DNA from: Oceanobacillus massiliensis str. N'diop
GTDB taxonomy: Bacteria; Bacillota; Bacilli; Bacillales; Amphibacillaceae
Length of the DNA: 56,104 nt
Direction of reading: 5' to 3'
Assembly (NCBI RefSeq): GCF_000285495.1
Contig: NZ_HE610977.1
Location: 554,613-610,716, forward strand
Shown here: one piece after another, positions 8,678 to 16,004 of the stretch
Position numbering within the stretch: position 1 is the stretch's first letter
Layout of the letters: each line of letters opens with the position of its first letter
Made by a program: the position numbers and the translations under genes
The notes under the pieces: generated by a model
Told to the model about the DNA's origin: nothing
The model's database searches: none
What the model saw: the letters and a program-made list of their open reading frames with translations, nothing else

Positions 8678-8872
8678 TTGCAAAACAACCTATTTCAGCG
8701 CGCAAGAGATGCAGTCACAAATATGGTAAATATGCCAGGACAGACAAGTGAGCAGGACCAGCAAGCTGCACAAAACGCCATACAGGCTGCTTATAAAGAA
8801 GCTTCTCCTGATGAACGTAATCAGTTGCAGCAGTTAGAACAGCAATTGAAACAGCAGCACGAACTCAAATAG
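8678..8872 (+). CDS. DUF3813-like small helical protein
   Basis: A 64-residue hydrophilic helical protein, very rich in Gln (over a quarter of its second half), starting NLFQRARDAVTNMV and ending in a predicted amphipathic helix with LQQLEQQLKQQ. The pattern fits DUF3813, a small family found beside yitU in bacilli. The start is TTG with AGGAGG seven bases upstream inside the preceding gene. No enzymatic motif is present and the function is unknown. Confidence 0.75.
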   Translation: MQNNLFQRARDAVTNMVNMPGQTSEQDQQAAQNAIQAAYKEASPDERNQLQQLEQQLKQQHELK

Positions 8873-8955
8873 TCGGCATACCAAGACATGTGATTTTCTG
8901 ATTCCAAGAAAATTTAAAAGCAAGCAACTTTTACTTCCAAGAATAAGAAGCAGCA

Positions 8956-9003
8956 AAAATAATCTTCCCTTCTCCATTAGAGATTAGGGGAGATTATTTT
9001 TTT
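8956..9003 (+). terminator. Terminator after the DUF3813 gene
   Basis: AAAATAATCTTCCC pairs with GGGGAGATTATTTT (one G-T pair), followed by seven T residues. Confidence 0.85.
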
Positions 9004-9063
9004 GCTTTGTAAAAATACGCTTTTCTGATACTATTAGGGTAGTATGAATTAGGAGGGATATAT

Positions 9064-9327
9064 ATGGGAATTCGCGTCGAGGCAACACCTAACCCAAATG
9101 CTATGAAATTTACTGCAGATAAACTAATATTCGAAGGTACGAACAGTGTTTCCGTTATGCCTGGAAACACAAGTGAATATGAAATCATGAATGAATTAAT
9201 GACAATTGAAGAAGTTGAAAATGTATTCGGTTACCAGAACTTCATCACTGTAAATAAAAAATTTGATGCAGAATGGGACAATCTTAGTCCTAAAGTATTG
9301 GATATAATCGAAAAACACGGGTATTAG
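9064..9327 (+). CDS. Nfu N-terminal-domain protein (NifU scaffold N-domain, stand-alone)
   Basis: The 87-residue protein is a stand-alone Nfu_N domain: VEATPNPNAMKFTADKLIFEG, a central LMTIEEVENVFGYQNFITV, and no CxxC motif. In full-length Nfu proteins this domain precedes the cluster-binding C-terminal domain, absent here, so it cannot itself hold a cluster in the usual way. A role in delivering or supporting iron-sulfur proteins is inference. The ATG follows AGGAGGG. The gene is monocistronic with its own terminator. Confidence 0.88.
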   Translation: MGIRVEATPNPNAMKFTADKLIFEGTNSVSVMPGNTSEYEIMNELMTIEEVENVFGYQNFITVNKKFDAEWDNLSPKVLDIIEKHGY

Positions 9328-9404
9328 CATACATAGTAAAATGTCCGTTTAAAAGTTCAAGGGAAAATTTATAGTGCCCCATCCTTTCTGGGGGAAGTAA
9401 CATT

Positions 9405-9431
9405 AGAGGAGCATTCAGCTTCTCTTTTTTG
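9405..9431 (+). terminator. Terminator of the Nfu_N gene
   Basis: AGAGGAGC and GCTTCTCT enclose a five-base loop and run into six T residues. Confidence 0.7.
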
Positions 9432-9536
9432 TTTGCATTGTTATTTCGGGTTGCCCTTTTATGTACAAGTGGCAGGTAATCTCAATAATGTCACACCTTT
9501 TTATCGCAGACGAAGGATTTAGCAAATATTAAAAAG

Positions 9537-9576
9537 GCCGGTGTTAATTCATGATTGAATTAACACCGGCTTTTTT
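9537..9576. terminator. Strong bidirectional terminator
   Basis: GCCGGTGTTAATTCA and its exact complement form a 15-bp stem. A-rich and T-rich flanks make it usable from both sides; it ends the minus-strand lipoprotein transcript. Confidence 0.88.
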
Positions 9577-9589
9577 GATTGAGAGCTAC

Positions 9590-10000
9590 TCATTCTTCTA
9601 TATCAATTGGGATATAGTTCGGGTTAACGGTTTTGTCATTGGCATCTTTCCCGTACAGCAAAATCATTGGCGGAGCCTCTTTACCTCTAACCGTTTCCGG
9701 AAGGGTCCCTTTAATCTCAAAATCTTCCCAGACTCCTGGATCAGCTTCTAACGTAATGCGCTGTTCTTCTACGATTCGTTCCGCTTCCTGATCAATTACG
9801 TAAAAAAATGCTCCCTCAGTAGCGCTCGCTTCTCCGGTTAGGACAAATTCATTTCCTTCCGTCTTCAGATCAAGATTTTGAAACTTTACCGATGCATTGC
9901 TTTCTTCAACTACGGTGTGCTGGCTATCTGCAGTATTGCTATTCCCATTTCCACATGCCGCGAGAATCAATACGGATGCCAGCATCATAATATATTTCAT
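9590..10000 (-). CDS. Small lipoprotein with Gmad2-like immunoglobulin domain
   Basis: The start MKYIMMLASVLILAACGNG gives a classic lipoprotein signal with LAAC lipobox; AAGGAG lies ten bases before this ATG, whereas an upstream ATG is too close to it. After a Ser/Asn-rich linker comes a domain with EFVLTGEASATEGAFFYV and PGVWEDFEIKGTLPE, the pattern of Gmad2, an Ig-like domain known from spore germination and cell-surface proteins. In B. subtilis a BsuPI protease-inhibitor gene (ipi) lies beside yitT, so an inhibitor-like role is an alternative. The gene follows the YitT-type gene by about 17 bases and is probably cotranscribed. Confidence 0.7.
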   Translation of the reverse strand: MKYIMMLASVLILAACGNGNSNTADSQHTVVEESNASVKFQNLDLKTEGNEFVLTGEASATEGAFFYVIDQEAERIVEEQRITLEADPGVWEDFEIKGTLPETVRGKEAPPMILLYGKDANDKTVNPNYIPIDIEE

Positions 10001-10017
10001 TTTGTCCATTCTCCTTA

Positions 10018-10860
10018 TCAATCACGTCTGAAGAATCCATATACCCCTGCCGTCTCAACGATATTCGTAAAGGCGTCCGGATCGACTTCACTTATGATTT
10101 TTTCCAGATCATATAATTCGTACCGCGTTATCACAAGATACATCAGGCTTTTATCCGCCTTTGTATAGGCCCCTTTAGCAGGTAAAATCGTAATGCCGCG
10201 GACCATTTTACGATGGATAGCCTGCTGCAGCTCATCTGTTTTTAAGGTAACAATCATAGCTGTGACTTTTTCGTGACGTGTATGAATTGCGTCAATAACT
10301 CTTGTCGAGACATATAATGTCAACAACGTATATAAGGCGTTTTCCGGCAAATACAAGATACCGGCCAGAGCAATAATAACTGAATTCATAACAAGAAAAT
10401 ATATCCCTATCGGCTTGTCCTTCAAGCGGGATAGAATCATTGCCACAATATCCATACCACCTGTAGAGGCACCTATTTTCAGCGTCAGTCCCACTCCCAA
10501 ACCACCAATTACTCCACCGAACACTGCGTTGAGAATAATGTCATTTGATAATGCGACCACAGGTATGAATTGCAAGAATAAAGATGAGAAGAAAACGGAG
10601 ACAATACTATATAGCGTAAAGCCTTTTCCAACTTTGAACCAGCCTACCAATAGAACAGGGATATTCAACAGCAGCAGCAGAATCCCTGTACTGATATTGA
10701 TACCAATAAAATCTTTAAAAACGCTCGACAGAATCTGTGCCGCTCCAGTAAACCCGCTAGCATATACATTTGCTCCTATCAGGAAAAGATTCAATGAAAG
10801 TGCATTTAATAGCGCACCAAATATAACAATAATAATCCGTTTTGCCTCAACCATGAACAT
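10018..10860 (-). CDS. yitT: YitT-family membrane protein (DUF161 + DUF2179)
   Basis: A 280-residue protein with five or six membrane helices, starting at an ATG six bases after AAAGGAGGT. The membrane part includes the family's glycine-rich motif (GGVIGGLGVGLTLKIGASTGGMDIVA), followed by a soluble C-terminal DUF2179 domain of about 80 residues. The transported substrate, if any, is unknown. It precedes the small lipoprotein gene on the same strand and is divergent from a DegV gene, like the yitS/yitT pair of B. subtilis. Confidence 0.88.
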   Translation of the reverse strand: MFMVEAKRIIIVIFGALLNALSLNLFLIGANVYASGFTGAAQILSSVFKDFIGINISTGILLLLLNIPVLLVGWFKVGKGFTLYSIVSVFFSSLFLQFIPVVALSNDIILNAVFGGVIGGLGVGLTLKIGASTGGMDIVAMILSRLKDKPIGIYFLVMNSVIIALAGILYLPENALYTLLTLYVSTRVIDAIHTRHEKVTAMIVTLKTDELQQAIHRKMVRGITILPAKGAYTKADKSLMYLVITRYELYDLEKIISEVDPDAFTNIVETAGVYGFFRRD

Positions 10861-10973
10861 AACGGTACCTCCTTTGTGCATTTATCTTTAATTAAATAAT
10901 ATTTCTTTGACTAAAATTCTAAATAGCTTTAAACTAGAATATACTAGAGTAAATTAAGAATGTGGGTGGGAAA

Positions 10974-11840
10974 ATGTCGATAAAAATTCTTGCGGATAGT
11001 GCAAGTGATTTGTCAAAGCATTATTATAACCAATATAACATTGAAATGGTACCATTAACTGTTCATTTGGATGGAAAAGAATATGAAGATGGACAAACCA
11101 TTGAACCAAAAACGGTATATGATTCCATGAGAGCAGGGAAATCCCCAAAAACTTCTCAGGTTTCGCCTCAACTGTTTAAGGCGGTTTTCACGAAATATGC
11201 TGAAGCAAACGAGCCGTTGCTATATATAGCTTTTTCTTCAGAGCTCTCAGGTACATATCAGACAGCAAAAATGATGGAGCTTGAAGTTAAAGAAAGCTAT
11301 CCAGATGCTCCCATCCATATTATCGATACCAAATGTGCATCAATCGGCTGCGGTCTTGTTGCCATCCATGCTGCTAAGCTTGCTCACAATGGGGCCACCC
11401 TTGAGGAAATCATTGAATCTGCCGAATATCAAGCGGAACATATGGAACATATTTTCACAGTTGACGACCTCGAATACTTGTATCGCGGCGGCCGAGTAAG
11501 TAAGACAGCAGCATTTGTCGGTACGTTATTAAAAATTAAACCATTGCTCCATGTTGAAGATGGAAAACTGATTCCATTGGAAAAAATTCGCGGTGCAAAA
11601 AAAGTTCTTTCCCGTATGGTTGAGATTATGGAAGAGCGTGGAACAGACTTTCAGAACCAAACGATTGGAATCAGCCACGGGGATGACCTGGAAAAGGCTG
11701 AACTCCTGGCATCAATGATTAGCGAAAAACTTGGTGTTAACAAGGACGATATCGTGATCGATATGGTCGGAGCATCTGTCGGTTCACATGCAGGTCCTGG
11801 AACAATCGCATTATTCTTTTCCAACAAACCGATTAAATAA
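10974..11840 (+). CDS. DegV family fatty-acid-binding protein (YitS-like)
   Basis: DegV proteins bind a fatty acid; some (FakB) present it to the kinase FakA for phosphorylation and entry into phospholipids. The 288-residue protein shows the N-terminal ILADSASDLS, a central SSELSGTYQTA, the YRGGRVSK segment and a C-terminal VGASVGSHAGPGTIALFF. The ATG is just downstream of a GGTGGG site; an in-frame GTG four codons earlier overlaps it. It stands divergent to the YitT gene. I do not see a fakA-like kinase in the window. Confidence 0.9.
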   Translation: MSIKILADSASDLSKHYYNQYNIEMVPLTVHLDGKEYEDGQTIEPKTVYDSMRAGKSPKTSQVSPQLFKAVFTKYAEANEPLLYIAFSSELSGTYQTAKMMELEVKESYPDAPIHIIDTKCASIGCGLVAIHAAKLAHNGATLEEIIESAEYQAEHMEHIFTVDDLEYLYRGGRVSKTAAFVGTLLKIKPLLHVEDGKLIPLEKIRGAKKVLSRMVEIMEERGTDFQNQTIGISHGDDLEKAELLASMISEKLGVNKDDIVIDMVGASVGSHAGPGTIALFFSNKPIK

Positions 11841-11846
11841 TGATAA

Positions 11847-11887
11847 AGCCTGCCAAGCCTCTTTTTGCTGGACAGGCTCTATTTTTG
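11847..11887 (+). terminator. Terminator of the DegV gene
   Basis: AGCCTGCCAAGC pairs with GCTGGACAGGCT with two mismatches, followed by CTATTTTT. Confidence 0.75.
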
Positions 11888-12087
11888 GGGATTTTTATCG
11901 TAATTATATGTCTCACATAGGGTTATTCCTAATCTGCTCATTTGCAAACATGGGGAAAGTGACTGCATCACATATAGTTCCCTAACAGATATACGTGGAA
12001 CTTCAATAAAAAATGGCATGATTGCTTTTCATTCGTCATACAGTTGTATATATAGCTACTATATTAAACCTGAGATGGGGGTTGCCT

Positions 12088-12279
12088 ATGATACATGAAC
12101 TTTTGGATGACTTTGAAAACGAGCACAAATTTGCACCACTTACCATTGACAACTTATTGGATTACTATCAAAAAAAATATATTAATGGTGAAATTGATAT
12201 TAAGAAATACCACAACATATACAGTTGCCTGCATGAAAAAGGAGCAGTCTCGGCACACGAATATTCTTTAAATAAATAG
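12088..12279 (+). CDS. YppF-like small protein
   Basis: A 63-residue hydrophilic protein, MIHELLDDFENEHKFAPL at the start, then a helical NLLDYYQKKYINGEI motif and a short C-terminal helix. The pattern recalls YppF of B. subtilis, a small protein of unknown function. I use the ATG preceded by a run of G residues; the longer open frame upstream has no ribosome binding site and reads as noise. A terminator lies directly at the stop codon. Confidence 0.65.
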   Translation: MIHELLDDFENEHKFAPLTIDNLLDYYQKKYINGEIDIKKYHNIYSCLHEKGAVSAHEYSLNK

Positions 12280-12299
12280 CCCTGAAGTGGGCTTTTTTT
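12278..12299 (+). terminator. Terminator of the YppF-like gene
   Basis: AGCCC and GGGCT surround a six-base loop and end in seven T residues. Confidence 0.7.
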
Positions 12300-12332
12300 A
12301 TTTTCCAGCCCCTCTCCGTTTTTCTTCCCATG

Positions 12333-12356
12333 ATTTAATTTCTTAATTTCGGGTAC
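12333..12356 (+). promoter_or_regulatory. Candidate sigma-B promoter
   Basis: ATTTAA, a 12-base spacer and GGGTAC lie 33 bases before the SDR start codon. This resembles the sigma-B pattern GTTTAA-N12-15-GGGTAT. The downstream gene is of a type that is stress-induced in B. subtilis. The call rests on motif and context only. Confidence 0.45.
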
Positions 12357-12389
12357 ATTGTAACTAAACGATACTAAGGAGGAAAACTG

Positions 12390-13262
12390 ATGGGAATGGA
12401 AAAATCTAATGGTACACAAACACCACCGGCACAGGTTCAAAACAAGCAGCCCGGTATTGAAACAAAAATGAATCCTGAACCTGAATATATACGTAAAGGT
12501 TATAAAGGCAGCGAAAAATTAAAGGATAAGGTAGCCATCATTACTGGTGGTGACAGTGGTATTGGACGTTCTGTCAGCGTTCATTTTGCAAAAGAAGGGG
12601 CAGATATCGCTATCATCTACCTCGATGAGCATGAGGACGCAAATGATACGAAGAGACTCGTGGAAAACGAAGGACGGAAATGTTTGCTTATAAATGGCGA
12701 TATTGGAAACCAGTCATTTTGCGAAGCTGCAGTAACAGAAGTGCTGGATGCCTATGGCAAGATTGATATCCTTGTAAACAATGCCGCAGAGCAGCATCCA
12801 CAGCAAAGCTTTATGGATATAAGTGCTGAACAGCTGGAAAAGACGTTCCGCACGAATATTTTCAGTATGTTCTATCTGACTAAAGCTGTATTGCCTAATC
12901 TGAAGGAAGGAAGCAATATCATTAATACAACTTCCATCACGGCATATGCGGGCAATCCTTCATTGATTGACTATTCATCTACGAAAGGCGCAATCACTTC
13001 CTTTACAAGATCCCTTTCAGGTGAGCTTGTTGAAAAAGGCATCCGCGTCAATGGTGTGGCACCAGGGCCAATCTGGACCCCATTGATCCCAGCTTCATTC
13101 GACAAAGAAAAAGTAGATCAATTCGGGGCAAATGCTCCAATGAAACGTCCAGGTCAGCCGCAGGAATTAGGTCCAGCATATGTCTACCTTGCGAGCGAGG
13201 ATTCAAGCTATGTTACCGGTCAAGTGATCCATGTCAACGGCGGAACGATTGTGAATGGATAA
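12390..13262 (+). CDS. SDR oxidoreductase, general-stress type (YhdF/YdaD-like)
   Basis: A 290-residue NAD(P)-dependent short-chain dehydrogenase. After a Gln/Pro-rich leader of about 45 residues typical of this subgroup, the Rossmann motif is ITGGDSGIGRSV, followed by LVNNAAEQHP, the catalytic Ser in NTTSITAY and the YSSTKGA motif with Tyr and Lys; the tail has VTGQVIHVNGG. Relatives in B. subtilis (YhdF, YhxC/D, YdaD) belong to the sigma-B stress regulon; the upstream GGGTAC box agrees. The natural substrate is unknown. ATG after AAGGAGG. Confidence 0.9.
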   Translation: MGMEKSNGTQTPPAQVQNKQPGIETKMNPEPEYIRKGYKGSEKLKDKVAIITGGDSGIGRSVSVHFAKEGADIAIIYLDEHEDANDTKRLVENEGRKCLLINGDIGNQSFCEAAVTEVLDAYGKIDILVNNAAEQHPQQSFMDISAEQLEKTFRTNIFSMFYLTKAVLPNLKEGSNIINTTSITAYAGNPSLIDYSSTKGAITSFTRSLSGELVEKGIRVNGVAPGPIWTPLIPASFDKEKVDQFGANAPMKRPGQPQELGPAYVYLASEDSSYVTGQVIHVNGGTIVNG

Positions 13263-13312
13263 ACGTGGTACGGGAACAGTATTTCAAAGCGCTGTTTCTA
13301 TATCCTTGATTA

Positions 13313-13357
13313 AAAAAATAGAAGGCTCTCCGATGCTGGAGAGCCTTCTATTTTTTT
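13313..13357. terminator. Bidirectional terminator between SDR and the GH13-like gene
   Basis: A perfect stem of about 18 bases built on ATAGAAGGCTCTCC and its complement, with A-rich and T-rich arms, serves both convergent genes. Confidence 0.9.
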
Positions 13358-13408
13358 ATCCATCTAAAAACCTGCCGAGCCGAGTTGATGCAAGGACTAT
13401 CATCCTTT

Positions 13409-14902
13409 TTATTCAGCCATTCTCTTTTTCTGTTTGATACTGAGAGCAATGATTCCAATGACAAATAAAATGAACACAATTAAAACGAAGCCGATGAAAA
13501 TCCAGTTCAACCCTGCATCCTCTTGCACGGAATATACTTCAGACGATTCACGCGGCAATCCGATTCGATATTCGCCATTTTCATTTTCCCGAACAAGGTT
13601 ATCACCAAGAAATCCTCTAAGCTGCATACCAGAATCCATATCCGTGACATCGACATAGGCAGATTCACTGCCATTGTTAATTGCTATATACATGGTTTCA
13701 TCATCCAACGTCCGTTTGAACACACTCATTGCCCCATCAGAACCCACTATTTCAAAATCTCCGTATTGCAATACCGGAAATTGTTCCCTCAAGGAAGAAA
13801 TCCGATCATGAAATTCCTTTAATTCCGGCTCCCCACTATTGAATGGAACAAGCCGCTGTGTCTCTTCTTCCGTTGCCCCGTACATCGGCAATTCCGTTCC
13901 TTGGAGAAGGGTAGGAATTCCTGGTGTTGTATACATATATGTCAGTGCCAATGTCCAGGTAGTCAATGAATTCCGTTGATTTTCCGAATATATTTGCGTA
14001 AACCGTTCCGTATAAAAATCATCCAGATAGAGTAAAGGATTTTCATTCGACGTGTTTGCCCATGTTTCATAAATATTAGAAACAGGTTGATCCGGCTCTG
14101 CAAACACTTCTGTCATTGACTCTTTCATCTCCATATTCTCGACAGCATCCAGTTCGGTTCTTTCCAATAACTCCTCACTTGCTTCATCGTTGAAAAGAAT
14201 ATCACCAAGCAAGTAAAAATTCGGATTCTCATCCTTTATTTGTTTCGTGAAATTTCCCAGGAAATCAATCGATGCCTCATCTACCGCATGCAGCTTAAAT
14301 CCGTCCAAATCGGTTTCTGACATCCAGTATTTTGCAGTATCAATTAAATACGTCTCCACTTCCGGATTAGCCAAATTGAGCCCAGCCGTATTGGCAGTCC
14401 AGGCAGGATCCGTCAATCCATGATCCATCATCCAATCTTCTTTTTCCGGTTCATCGGCAATCGGATTGGATTTTGCAATATAATTAGTAACAAATTCCAT
14501 GACAACCTTCATTCCACGATCATGTGCTTCTGCTATCAGCATATCCAGATCATCGAATGTTCCAAACTGCTCCTCCATGCTGTAAAAATCTTCAATCCAA
14601 TATCCGTGATAGCCATCAGCGCCATTGTTCATTAACGGAGACAGCGAGATTGTTGTAACACCAATCTCCTCCAATGCATCCAGTCTGGCGATAATACCTT
14701 CAATATCTCCGCCATGGTATGTATCGGGATTTTCAATATCTACCTGATCATCATTCATTGAATTTCCATTATTATAACGATCGACCATAATATTATATAT
14801 AATTTCCCCTTGCAGCTCGCGCTCTTCCTCCGCCAAAGCTGAGGGAACAAATGACATAGAAGCCATCAAAATGATAAATAGCATAAATGCAGATTTTTTC
14901 AT
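13409..14902 (-). CDS. Membrane-anchored alpha-amylase-fold (GH13) protein lacking catalytic residues
   Basis: A 497-residue secreted protein: signal peptide (MKKSAFMLFIILMASMSFV...SALA), a GH13 TIM-barrel domain, a small beta domain, then a C-terminal membrane helix (WIFIGFVLIVFILFVIGIIAL) with a basic tail. The fold is clear from GGDIEGIIARLDALEEIG and EEQFGTFDDLDMLIAEAHDRG. The active site is not: motif I reads EFVTNY (usual DVVxNH), motif II GFKLHAV (nucleophile Asp replaced by His), motif III LLGDI (acid/base Glu replaced by Asp) and motif IV YLDDFYTERF (usual FxDNHDxxRF). It is probably a binding or structural protein. The ATG follows GGAGG. Single gene, shared terminator. Confidence 0.88.
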   Translation of the reverse strand: MKKSAFMLFIILMASMSFVPSALAEEERELQGEIIYNIMVDRYNNGNSMNDDQVDIENPDTYHGGDIEGIIARLDALEEIGVTTISLSPLMNNGADGYHGYWIEDFYSMEEQFGTFDDLDMLIAEAHDRGMKVVMEFVTNYIAKSNPIADEPEKEDWMMDHGLTDPAWTANTAGLNLANPEVETYLIDTAKYWMSETDLDGFKLHAVDEASIDFLGNFTKQIKDENPNFYLLGDILFNDEASEELLERTELDAVENMEMKESMTEVFAEPDQPVSNIYETWANTSNENPLLYLDDFYTERFTQIYSENQRNSLTTWTLALTYMYTTPGIPTLLQGTELPMYGATEEETQRLVPFNSGEPELKEFHDRISSLREQFPVLQYGDFEIVGSDGAMSVFKRTLDDETMYIAINNGSESAYVDVTDMDSGMQLRGFLGDNLVRENENGEYRIGLPRESSEVYSVQEDAGLNWIFIGFVLIVFILFVIGIIALSIKQKKRMAE

Positions 14903-15021
14903 AAACGATCCTCCACTATAATTATAGTAACCCATCTCATATTATTAACTAATAACCGGAATAGTCAATGCGAAATGGAGCATTGTTGAAAAGACTTCAC
15001 AAGTTGAGGCTGCGGGAGTAC

Positions 15022-15131
15022 CGGGGATGCCGGGATGAGGCGGGATGGGGTGATTCCGCTATGCCAGGGATGGGGCGGACACGAGATGGAGGGCGGGGAT
15101 GCCGGGATGGGGCGGGATGGGGTGATTCCGC
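15022..15131 (+). repeat. Pair of 38-bp G-rich direct repeats
   Basis: A 38-base segment starting CGGGGATGCCGGGATG and ending GGGGTGATTCCGC occurs at 15022-15059 and 15094-15131 with a single mismatch, 72 bases apart. The region is far more GC-rich than its neighbours. It leads straight into the TTCCGCG array. A reading frame across it has internal repetition and no recognisable domain. Confidence 0.85.
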
Positions 15132-15230
15132 GATGAGGCCAGATACGGAATTCCGCGCTTTTTGCTTATTTCTGCGCTTTTCACTGTTTTTTCCGCGAAA
15201 ATAAGATTAATTCCGCGTTTTCCTATTTTT
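15126..15230. repeat. 20-bp-period TTCCGCG array, locus 2
   Basis: Cores start at 15151, 15171 (degenerate TCTGCGC), 15191 and 15211, an exact 20-bp period, with another core at 15126 out of phase at the end of the 38-bp repeat. Spacer sequences vary but are T-rich. This is the same family as the array near 0.25 kb. Confidence 0.8.
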
Positions 15231-15313
15231 TGTTACTCCGCCCAGTTAAAATACAGCGGAGAACGACCGAATTGATAGACTACTCTCTTTCCCATTGCCG
15301 AAGCAGCCTATTA

Positions 15314-15354
15314 TTCGACAAATTCAGACAAATTCCGGGAAGTGACAGGCACCT
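15314..15354 (+). repeat. Interspersed repeat with GGGAAGTGACAGGCACCT, copy 1
   Basis: The copy consists of TTCGACAAATTC, an 11-base partial duplication (AGACAAATTCC), and GGGAAGTGACAGGCACCT. It lies beside a terminator in the gap after YisL. A copy in inverted orientation lies near 18.49 kb. Confidence 0.85.
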
Positions 15355-15364
15355 AAAGGGCAGT

Positions 15365-15400
15365 AAAAAACTGCCTCATTTTACATGTTGGCAGTTTTTT
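15365..15400. terminator. Terminator of yisL
   Basis: AAAAAACTGCC and GGCAGTTTTTT form an 11-base perfect stem around a 14-base loop. The minus strand ends in T residues, fitting termination of yisL. Confidence 0.75.
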
Positions 15401-15410
15401 AGTATTTCTA

Positions 15411-15782
15411 TTAGAGTTGTACTCCCATTGGCAGACGGATAAATCCTAGTACTAATACAATAATGAGCGCGATCCAGAATTGTACCCATGCGCTTTTAGC
15501 TGATTTTCTCTTTCCCTTTTTAACAAGGATCATTTCCATTGCTGCGATTAACCAGATACCTGCAATACCTTTAGTGATGGCTTCGGCAAGGATTGGCATT
15601 TCACTAGTCGAAATGTAATTCCAGAGCAGGTCGCCGCCAGTATACAGGATAAACAAGTAATCAAGCCGCAGAATCATATGAAGAATCTTTCCATTTTTTA
15701 CATTTTCCCTATCCTGCATTGCAATGACCAGGATAAACAGAATGAATGCTATCACCCATGATGTTATGTGCATATGTGTCAT
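15411..15782 (-). CDS. yisL: YisL family membrane protein (DUF1516)
   Basis: A 123-residue protein with four predicted membrane helices: SWVIAFILFILVIAM, a helix around DYLFILYTGGDLLW, AITKGIAGIWLIAAMEMILV and FWIALIIVLVLGFI. Length and order fit the YisL/UPF0344 family, whose function is unknown. The ATG is preceded by AAGGAGG with good spacing. It is monocistronic, with a terminator immediately after the stop codon. Confidence 0.88.
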   Translation of the reverse strand: MTHMHITSWVIAFILFILVIAMQDRENVKNGKILHMILRLDYLFILYTGGDLLWNYISTSEMPILAEAITKGIAGIWLIAAMEMILVKKGKRKSAKSAWVQFWIALIIVLVLGFIRLPMGVQL

Positions 15783-16004
15783 CTATGTAACCTCCTTGTT
15801 TCAATGGTTCATGTGAAGAACCGTTGTTAAAACACCTATCCATAGCATAACATGTAAATCTAAATAATTCATTTAATATACCGCTCTAGCAAAATAGAAG
15901 GAATCTCCTTGCTGCTTCAATTATGAATATCCATCATATTTTTCTGTCCTTACTTGCGATACTTAATCCAATCTCCCGCGGGAGCAGATACGAGAGGAGA
16001 TGTC

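Noticed and set aside
14968-15204. 78-residue Gly/Arg/Asp-rich protein
   Set aside because: It lies wholly in the G-rich 38-bp duplication and TTCCGCG array; the repetition explains the frame and no start signal is present.
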